In this document: piece after piece, positions 59,133 through 64,000 of the stretch | Layout: each line of letters opens with the position of its first letter | Position numbering within the stretch: position 1 is the stretch's first letter | DNA from: Mycolicibacterium sp. TUM20985 | Lineage (GTDB): Bacteria > Actinomycetota > Actinomycetes > Mycobacteriales > Mycobacteriaceae | Direction: 5' to 3' | DNA length: 64,000 nt | NCBI RefSeq assembly: GCF_030295745.1 | Contig: NZ_AP027291.1 | Span: 4,464,001 to 4,528,000 of the forward strand | Notes under the pieces: model-generated | Told to the model about the DNA's origin: nothing | The model's database searches: none | What the model saw: the letters and a program-made list of their open reading frames with translations, nothing else | Position numbers and translations under genes: made by a program

Positions 59133-60205
59133 CCCGCTCGAGTCACCTCCCACCCAGCTCCGCCCGCCCGAGTCACCTCCCACCCAGCTCCGCCCGCCCG
59201 AGTCACCTCCCACCCAGCTCCGCCCGCCCGAAGGTCGTCACTGTGACCGGCGCCGCCGGCCAGATCGGCTATGCCGCACTGTTCCGCATCGGCGCGGGCG
59301 CACTGCTCGGCCCCGGCGTCCCCGTGACGCTGCGACTGCTCGAGCTGCCGTCGGCGCTTCGTGCAGCCGAGGGCGTGGTGATGGAACTCGTGGACAGCGC
59401 CTTCGATCTGCTCGCTGGAGTGGAGATCCACGACGACCCGGTCCGGGCGTTCGACGGTGTCGACGTCGCGCTGCTGGTGGGCGCCAAGCCTCGGAGCAAG
59501 GGGATGGAACGCGCCGACCTGCTGGCAGCCAACGCCGCGATCTTCGCCGATGCCGGGACGGCGCTCAACGCGGGCGCGTCGTCCGACGTGCGCATCGTGG
59601 TGGTCGGCAATCCCGCCAACACCAATGCCCTCGTCGCGTCTGCCCACGCGCCCGACATCCCGGCGGAGCGATTCACCGCGCTGACGCGTCTGGACCACAA
59701 CCGTGCCGTCGGTGCCCTGGCTGCCCACGCCGGCGTGCACGTCACCGACGTCTCGCGGGTGACGGTGTGGGGCAACCACTCCCCGACCATGTACCCCGAC
59801 ATCTTCCATGCCGACGTCGGCGGCCGGCCAGGCTCCGAGTACGCCGCCGACTCCGCTTGGCTGACGACGGACTTCATCCCCACCGTGGCCAAGCGGGGCA
59901 CGGCCATCATCGAGGCGCGCGGCACGTCGTCGGCCGCCTCGGCCGCCAACGCCGCCATCGACCACGTCCGCGACTGGGTGGACGGCACGGACGCCGGCGA
60001 GTGGACGTCGGTGGCGCTGCCTTCACCAGGCGTGTACGGCATCCCCGAGGGCGTCGTCGCGTCGCTGCCCGTACGCGCGGTCGGGGGTGCCTGGCAGATC
60101 GTGGAGGGCCTCGACGTCAACGCGTTCTCGCGCGCCCGCATCGACGCGTCGGTGGCCGAGCTCGCCTCGGAACGCGCGGCGGTCGCCGCGCTCGGACTGC
60201 TCTAG
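59129..60205 (+). CDS. mdh: Malate dehydrogenase with repeat-encoded N-terminal extension
   Basis: The protein converts malate and NAD to oxaloacetate. The Rossmann motif VVTVTGAAGQIGYAALFRIG, GNPANTNALVASAHAPDIP, TRLDHNRA and the catalytic VWGNHSPTMYPDIF are all visible. From the GTG at 59129, which overlaps the previous stop, it has 358 residues against about 329 in mycobacterial relatives. The extra N-terminus is SHLPPSSARP repeated three times, encoded by a perfect 30-base tandem repeat (59140-59229). A GTG at 59242 would give a chain lacking the first strand, so the extension is probably translated. The 3' end overlaps the convergent lsr2-like gene by four bases. Confidence 0.92.
   Translation: MTRSSHLPPSSARPSHLPPSSARPSHLPPSSARPKVVTVTGAAGQIGYAALFRIGAGALLGPGVPVTLRLLELPSALRAAEGVVMELVDSAFDLLAGVEIHDDPVRAFDGVDVALLVGAKPRSKGMERADLLAANAAIFADAGTALNAGASSDVRIVVVGNPANTNALVASAHAPDIPAERFTALTRLDHNRAVGALAAHAGVHVTDVSRVTVWGNHSPTMYPDIFHADVGGRPGSEYAADSAWLTTDFIPTVAKRGTAIIEARGTSSAASAANAAIDHVRDWVDGTDAGEWTSVALPSPGVYGIPEGVVASLPVRAVGGAWQIVEGLDVNAFSRARIDASVAELASERAAVAALGLL
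59140..59229. repeat. Three perfect 30-base tandem repeats in the mdh 5' end
   Basis: Copies lie at 59140-59169, 59170-59199 and 59200-59229 with no mismatch. Each begins GAGTCACCTCCCACCC and ends CGCCCGCCC. The length is a multiple of three, so each adds ten residues (SHLPPSSARP) to malate dehydrogenase. Confidence 0.95.
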
Positions 60206-60549
60206 CTCCCGGCGTTGGCCGACCGGTAGGCGTCCACCGCGCCGAAGGGCAGGGGTCCCCGCTTGCCGACGCGAAAGCCGTTGTCTTTGCACCACTCTCG
60301 GATCACGAAACCCTCTTGACCGCTGACGTGCTCACGCCACGGGTCGACGCTTGCAAGGTGACGCCGCCGCGGACCTCCCACCCGTCGCCCGCGGTCCGCC
60401 CAGGCTCTCACGGTGCGACGCAGGGCTTCGGCGTTGTCCGAGGACAACTCGATCGAGTACAGCTGGCCGTCTAGGCCGAATTCGATGGTTTCGTCCGCCG
60501 GCGTGCCGTCGAGGTCATCGATCAACACGATGGTCTTCTTCGTTCCCAT
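60202..60549 (-). CDS. Lsr2-family nucleoid protein, variant
   Basis: The 115-residue protein has the Lsr2 N-terminal dimerisation domain, KKTIVLIDDLDGTPADETIEF then GLDGQLYSIELS. The C-terminal DNA-binding domain has FVIREWCKDNGFRVGKRGPL followed by PFGAVDAYRSA. Standard Lsr2 uses an RGR motif here to enter the minor groove of AT-rich DNA; this protein has RGP. It also lacks the RGR-rich linker region of Lsr2. It is likely a paralog of the main Lsr2, with altered or weaker DNA recognition. The ATG at 60549 follows a GAGGAA ribosome site. Confidence 0.88.
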   Translation of the reverse strand: MGTKKTIVLIDDLDGTPADETIEFGLDGQLYSIELSSDNAEALRRTVRAWADRGRRVGGPRRRHLASVDPWREHVSGQEGFVIREWCKDNGFRVGKRGPLPFGAVDAYRSANAGS

Positions 60550-60677
60550 GGCCGATTCCTCGTCCACTCGTGGCGCACGGGGCGCCGTCCCCCCGGCGGC
60601 CGAGTGCCGACCACCGTCCGCGAGATCTCCCCAGCCGCGCGTAGTAGGTGTATATCACGCCGCAGGCGACATGCGAC

Positions 60678-61223
60678 TCAACCTACGTCGACGTCCCCGC
60701 CGCTCGCGAGGTCACTGCACTCGACGCCGATCACGTCCTCCCGCTCCGCCAAGAACGTGCGCGCACCCTCGTCACCGGTCGACGTCGCCGCGAGGTCTGC
60801 CCAGTGTCTCCGGGCGATCGCGACGGGATGACCGGGCCGGCCGGCGTAAACGGCACGGGCCAGACCCGACGTCGACGTCACCACCGCAGCCACGACGCGG
60901 GCGACGACGTCGGCCCCGACGTCCGGAGTGTCGACCAGCTGCAGGATGACCACGTCGGCGGTACCGGCCGCCGCCAGCCCGGCGCGCAGTGAGGCACTCA
61001 TCCCCGTGGCCCAGTCCTCGGCCAGGACCGCGCGGGCGGGCCGAGGTACGTCGACCACGGCGGCACCGAGCACCACCACGACGTCGTCACACCCGCCGTC
61101 GGTGAGCGCCGCGACCGACCTGCGCAGCCATTCACCCTCGTCTGCAAGGACTTTCGGCATGCCGTAGCGGGATCCTGCCCCCGCGGCCAACACCACGCCC
61201 GCAATCGATCGCATCCTCGACAT
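60678..61223 (-). CDS. MobA-like nucleotidyltransferase
   Basis: The 181-residue protein begins MRSIAGVVLAAGAGSRYGMP after three residues, the nucleotide-binding LAAGxGxRxG motif, with KVLADEGEWLRR following. VILQLVDTPDVGADVV near residue 95 is the metal-binding segment and GRPGHPVAIARRHW a later one. This set matches molybdopterin cytidylyl- or guanylyltransferases that prepare cofactor for xanthine dehydrogenase. The neighbouring urate-degradation genes support that role. No xanthine dehydrogenase gene is in the window. Starts at 61214 and 61223 are both possible. Confidence 0.82.
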   Translation of the reverse strand: MSRMRSIAGVVLAAGAGSRYGMPKVLADEGEWLRRSVAALTDGGCDDVVVVLGAAVVDVPRPARAVLAEDWATGMSASLRAGLAAAGTADVVILQLVDTPDVGADVVARVVAAVVTSTSGLARAVYAGRPGHPVAIARRHWADLAATSTGDEGARTFLAEREDVIGVECSDLASGGDVDVG

Positions 61224-61285
61224 GCGAACATCATCGACCTGGTCGATTCTTGACGGATGTCCGCCCCGGTCACCAAGGTGCAATA

Positions 61286-61783
61286 GTGCCTACGCAGGGA
61301 GCTCCGGGGTTGGACGGCTTCAACCGTCTGAGTGACCGCCAACGGATGACCATGCTGTTCGGCGTGTGCGCGTCGACCGTCTGGGCCCAACGCCTGCTCG
61401 CCGGGGGGCCGTTCCGCGACGTGGACGCGTTGCTGAACCGCGCCGACCGGGTGCTCGCCGAGCTTCCCGACACGGAGATCGACGCCGCCCTGGACGGTCA
61501 TCCACGGATCGGCGCCACGGTGGACAACGCCTCCTCGGCACGCGAGCAGGCTGCGGTGGCCACCGCCGCGGACTCCGTGAAGGCCGCACTCGCCGCGAAG
61601 AATGCCGAGTACGACGAGAAGTTCGGCTACGTCTACCTGGTGTGCGCCAGCGGCCGCTCCGCCGAGGAGTTACTGGACGTCCTGACCGAGCGTCTGCACA
61701 ACGACGCCGAGACCGAACGCCGGGTGATGCGCCGTGAGTTGGCCAAGATCAACCGGTTACGCCTGCATAGGCTGCTGGCATGA
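61286..61783 (+). CDS. uraD: OHCU decarboxylase
   Basis: The 165-residue enzyme converts 2-oxo-4-hydroxy-4-carboxy-5-ureidoimidazoline to S-allantoin, the third step of urate breakdown. DGHPRIGATVD near residue 71 includes the HPxIG motif, and EYDEKFGYVYLVCASGRSAE near residue 110 is a family signature. The GTG at 61286 was chosen to give a chain of usual length. The stop overlaps the ATG of the HIU hydrolase gene. Reaction order in the cell is UaZ, UraH, UraD, whereas gene order is the reverse. Confidence 0.92.
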   Translation: MPTQGAPGLDGFNRLSDRQRMTMLFGVCASTVWAQRLLAGGPFRDVDALLNRADRVLAELPDTEIDAALDGHPRIGATVDNASSAREQAAVATAADSVKAALAAKNAEYDEKFGYVYLVCASGRSAEELLDVLTERLHNDAETERRVMRRELAKINRLRLHRLLA

Positions 61784-62100
61784 GTCTGTCCACCCACGTT
61801 CTCGACGCCAGGACCGGCACGCCCGCCCCGGGTATCGCCGTCACCCTGACTGACGCCACCGGCGCGCCGCTGGTCACCGCGACCACCGACGACGACGGCC
61901 GTATCGCCGCTCTGGGCGATGACCTGCCCGCCGGGGTGTACCGCCTGCACTTCGACACGGGAAGCTATTTCGCAACGCTGGACGTGCCCACGTTCTACCC
62001 GGAAGTGATCATTGCGTTCGACATCACCGACGCGGCGAGCCATTACCACGTCCCGGTGCTGCTCTCGCCGTATGCCTATTCCACCTATCGAGGGAGTTGA
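61780..62100 (+). CDS. uraH: 5-hydroxyisourate hydrolase
   Basis: The 106-residue transthyretin-like enzyme hydrolyses 5-hydroxyisourate, the product of urate oxidase. LSTHVLDARTGTPA at the N-terminus contains the first catalytic His, HYHVPVLLSPYAYSTYRGS closes the chain with the diagnostic YRGS tail. Both diagnostic ends are intact. The ATG overlaps the uraD stop by four bases, and three bases separate its stop from the urate oxidase start, so all three are cotranslated. Confidence 0.96.
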   Translation: MSLSTHVLDARTGTPAPGIAVTLTDATGAPLVTATTDDDGRIAALGDDLPAGVYRLHFDTGSYFATLDVPTFYPEVIIAFDITDAASHYHVPVLLSPYAYSTYRGS

Positions 62101-62103
62101 GCG

Positions 62104-63003
62104 GTGTCCAAGATCATCCTGGGCGAGAATCAGTACGGCAAGGCGGAGAACCGCGTCGTCAGGATCTATCGCGACACCCCGCGCCACGAGATTCACGACA
62201 TCAACGTATCTACTTGTCTACGAGGCGATTTCAGTGCCGCCTACCTGACGGGTGATCAGTCCGACGTGCTACCCACCGACTCGCAGAAGCAGACGGCCTA
62301 CGCCTACGCCAAGGAGAAGGGCGTGCTCTCGATCGAGGACTACGGCTTGGCGCTGGCCCACCACTTCGTCGACGACGTCGAGCCGGTCGACGGCGCCCGC
62401 ATCGAGATCGAGGAATTCGCCTGGGAGCGTGCGGTCGTCGACGGCGCCGAGCACGATCACACGTGGATTCGCAAGGGCCAGGAGGTCCGCACCGCCGCCG
62501 TCACGGTCGACGCCGGCGGCGAATGGGTCGTCGGCGGGCTCAAGGACATGGTGATCCTCAAGTCCACCGGGTCGGAGTTCAGCGGGTTCCTGAGCGATCC
62601 GTACACCGTCCTGGAACCCACGACGGACCGGGTGATGGCGACATCGCTCGTCGCCCAGTGGCGGTTCACCACCACCGACGTCGACTGGGAGCCAACCTTC
62701 GCGGGGGTCAAGGCGCTACTGGTCAAGCAGTTCGCGATCGTTCAGTCACTCGCCCTGCAGCAGACCCTGTTCGAGATGGGCAAGGCCGTGCTCGAGGCGT
62801 ACCCGTTCATCGCCGAGGTGCGACTGGCCGCCCCCAACAAGCACCACTTCGTATACGACCTGTCGCCGTTCGGCCTGGCCAACGACAAGGAGGTGTTCCA
62901 TGCCGACGACCGTCCCTACGGCCTGATCCAGGCCACGGTCACGCGCGACGACGCCCCCGCGGCGGGCGCCGCCTGGGACGTCTACCGGGGCTGGCTGGCC
63001 TGA
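62104..63003 (+). CDS. Urate oxidase
   Basis: The 299-residue cofactor-free enzyme oxidises urate to 5-hydroxyisourate. Active-site residues are visible: LPTDSQKQTAYAYAKEKG near residues 57-74 with the Thr-Asp pair, and LKSTGSEFSGF then IVQSLALQQTL with the Gln. PNKHHFVYDL follows near residue 242. The GTG at 62104 follows a gap of three bases. The organism can thus use urate as nitrogen source. Its stop lies three bases from the stop of the convergent sigF gene. Named uaZ, uox or pucL in different species. Confidence 0.95.
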   Translation: MSKIILGENQYGKAENRVVRIYRDTPRHEIHDINVSTCLRGDFSAAYLTGDQSDVLPTDSQKQTAYAYAKEKGVLSIEDYGLALAHHFVDDVEPVDGARIEIEEFAWERAVVDGAEHDHTWIRKGQEVRTAAVTVDAGGEWVVGGLKDMVILKSTGSEFSGFLSDPYTVLEPTTDRVMATSLVAQWRFTTTDVDWEPTFAGVKALLVKQFAIVQSLALQQTLFEMGKAVLEAYPFIAEVRLAAPNKHHFVYDLSPFGLANDKEVFHADDRPYGLIQATVTRDDAPAAGAAWDVYRGWLA

Positions 63004-63006
63004 CCC

Positions 63007-63795
63007 CTACTCGAGTTGGTCGCGCAGCCGGGCAAGCGATTTCGCCAGCAGCCGGGATACGTGCATCTGCGAGATACCCACCCGTTCGGCGATCTGTGTC
63101 TGGGTCATCGACTCGAAGAAGCGCAGCAGGAGTACCTGACGCTCCCGTTCGGGGAGGCTGGCCAGCAGCGGCCGTAGCGACTCGCGATTCTCGATCTGGT
63201 CCAGGTTGAGGTCGACGTCACCGAGGGTGTCGGCGATGGCCGGCGCCTCCTCGGTCCCGCCGCCGGCACCGTCGATCGACAAGGTGTTGTACGAACTGCC
63301 CGCCACCAGACCTTCGACGATCTCCTCGCGGTCCATCTCGAGTTCGGCTGCGAGCTCCGACGGGGTCGGCGCACGGCCCAGCTTCTGCGACAACTCGGCC
63401 GTCGCCGCCCCGAGTCGCAGGTGCAACTCCTTCAGCCGGCGCGGCACCTTCACCGACCAGCTGTTGTCGCGGAAGTGCCGCCGAACCTCGCCCATGATGG
63501 TTGGTACGGCGAACGACACGAAGTCCGAGCCGGCGTCCACGTCGAAGCGGATGACGGCGTTGACCAGACCGACCCGCGCCACCTGGACCAGATCGTCGCG
63601 AGGCTCGCCGCGGCCATCGAAGCGGCGCGCGATGTGGTCGGCGAGCGGCAGACAACGTTCCACGATCGAGTCGCGTTGCCGGGTGAACTTGGGGGAACCC
63701 TGCGGCAGCTCCTGCAGCGCGCGGAACATGACGACCACGTCCGCGTATTCAGAGTTCGATCGTGACGACGAACCCCGAGAGGACGACGCCGTCAC
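63007..63795 (-). CDS. sigF: RNA polymerase sigma factor SigF
   Basis: The 262-residue sigma-70 factor belongs to the SigB/SigF/SigG group. Region 2 has DHIARRFDGRGEPRDDLVQVA and VPTIMGEVRRHFRDNSWSVK. Region 3 has LGRAPTPSELAAEL. Region 4 has SLPERERQVLLLRFFESMTQ and AERVGISQMHVSRLLAKSL. In mycobacteria SigF controls stress, pigment and stationary-phase genes and is held by the anti-sigma factor UsfX/RsbW. Its GTG start overlaps the rsbW stop (GTGA), so both are coupled. Equivalent to Rv3286c. Confidence 0.97.
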   Translation of the reverse strand: MTASSSRGSSSRSNSEYADVVVMFRALQELPQGSPKFTRQRDSIVERCLPLADHIARRFDGRGEPRDDLVQVARVGLVNAVIRFDVDAGSDFVSFAVPTIMGEVRRHFRDNSWSVKVPRRLKELHLRLGAATAELSQKLGRAPTPSELAAELEMDREEIVEGLVAGSSYNTLSIDGAGGGTEEAPAIADTLGDVDLNLDQIENRESLRPLLASLPERERQVLLLRFFESMTQTQIAERVGISQMHVSRLLAKSLARLRDQLE

Positions 63796-64000
63796 CGCAG
63801 CGAGCTCGCTCGTCTCGTCGTCATGGAAATGCCGAAGACCTGCGCGTCCTCGCTCCCATGCCCATTCTGGAAGGTGCTGACTTCGTCCGTCAGGGAACTC
63901 AGGACGTGCCAGCTGAAGCTACCTGGGACGACGATGTCGGGCGAGGAGCACGCGGTCGACACGTCGACGACGAGTTGCTCTTCCATGGGATGCACGACGA
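63792..64000 (-). CDS. rsbW: Anti-sigma-F factor, C-terminal part (window edge)
   Basis: The frame enters from the right edge and encodes the last 69 residues, so the start is outside. It contains EEQLVVDVSTACSSPD, VVPGSFSWHVLSSLTDEVST and the end GISMTTRRASSLR. I remember a near-identical C-terminus in M. tuberculosis UsfX (Rv3287c). The protein is a HATPase-like anti-sigma factor that binds SigF until released by anti-anti-sigma proteins. The start, and any SigF-dependent promoter, lie outside this window. Confidence 0.9.
   Translation of the reverse strand, partial: VVHPMEEQLVVDVSTACSSPDIVVPGSFSWHVLSSLTDEVSTFQNGHGSEDAQVFGISMTTRRASSLR

Noticed and set aside
59140..59229. CRISPR array
   Set aside because: The three 30-base units are directly adjacent with no spacers, and they are in frame inside the mdh gene. 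No cas genes are present.

Overview
The window looks like chromosomal DNA of a high-GC actinobacterium, most likely an environmental, rapidly growing Mycobacterium (Mycolicibacterium type). From memory of the M. tuberculosis map, the backbone follows Rv3248c to Rv3287c: sahH, a TetR regulator, rubB, rubA, alkB, an Rv3254-like flavoprotein, manA, Rv3256c, manB, Rv3258c, Rv3259, whiB2, fbiA, fbiB, a mannose-1-phosphate guanylyltransferase, wbbL, rmlD, an LCP ligase, fadE25, purE, purK, a GtrA protein, a PH-domain protein, birA, accD5, accE5, maf, sseA, a SufE-like gene, accA3, sigF and rsbW. No tRNA, rRNA, CRISPR array, insertion sequence or phage gene was seen.

Layout. 1-5.6 kb: a cut-off secreted protein, a small lipoprotein, sahH, the alkane hydroxylase operon alkB-rubA-rubB-tetR and a methyltransferase. 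5.7-19.3 kb: a flavoprotein, a CDF transporter, mannose metabolism (manA, manB), whiB2, F420 synthesis (fbiA, fbiB), then GDP-mannose and rhamnose steps that feed mannans and the arabinogalactan linker (guanylyltransferase, wbbL, rmlD). 19.3-30.1 kb: an LCP ligase, a GH5-like lipoprotein, fadE25, an OafA-type acyltransferase, purE, purK, a GtrA protein, a PH-domain protein and birA.

30.1-52.7 kb is the most remarkable part. It is an exopolysaccharide island between birA and accD5, genes I remember as neighbours in M. tuberculosis. It holds a WbaP-like initiating transferase, a Wzx-like flippase, a Wzy-like polymerase, a Wzz-like and a Wzc-like chain-length protein, three glycosyltransferases, two paralogous hexapeptide acyltransferases, a membrane acyltransferase, a SASA-type esterase and a YdcF protein. 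Mixed among these are five paralogous secretory lipase-family (LIP) proteins. One LIP paralog has lost its nucleophile serine and probably its histidine but is otherwise intact. The Wzc-like protein has Arg for Lys in Walker A and no tyrosine tail. A wall-type glycoside hydrolase gene is cut by an in-frame TAA at its catalytic segment. Many genes overlap by 4-14 bases, giving three tightly coupled operons. I infer that the island makes, modifies and releases an acylated surface polysaccharide.

52.7-64 kb: the acyl-CoA carboxylase genes accD5, accE5 and accA3 with maf, sseA and a SufE-like gene; then malate dehydrogenase with a repeat-encoded N-terminal extension, a variant Lsr2, and a urate degradation set (MobA-like protein, OHCU decarboxylase, HIU hydrolase, urate oxidase); then sigF and the C-terminal end of its anti-sigma gene. 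Short repeats mark several junctions: a palindromic element near both ends of the window, a 32-base tandem repeat between accE5 and maf, and a 30-base triple repeat in mdh. Many genes have a TANNNT hexamer 6-8 bases before the start codon, as expected for leaderless mycobacterial transcripts.
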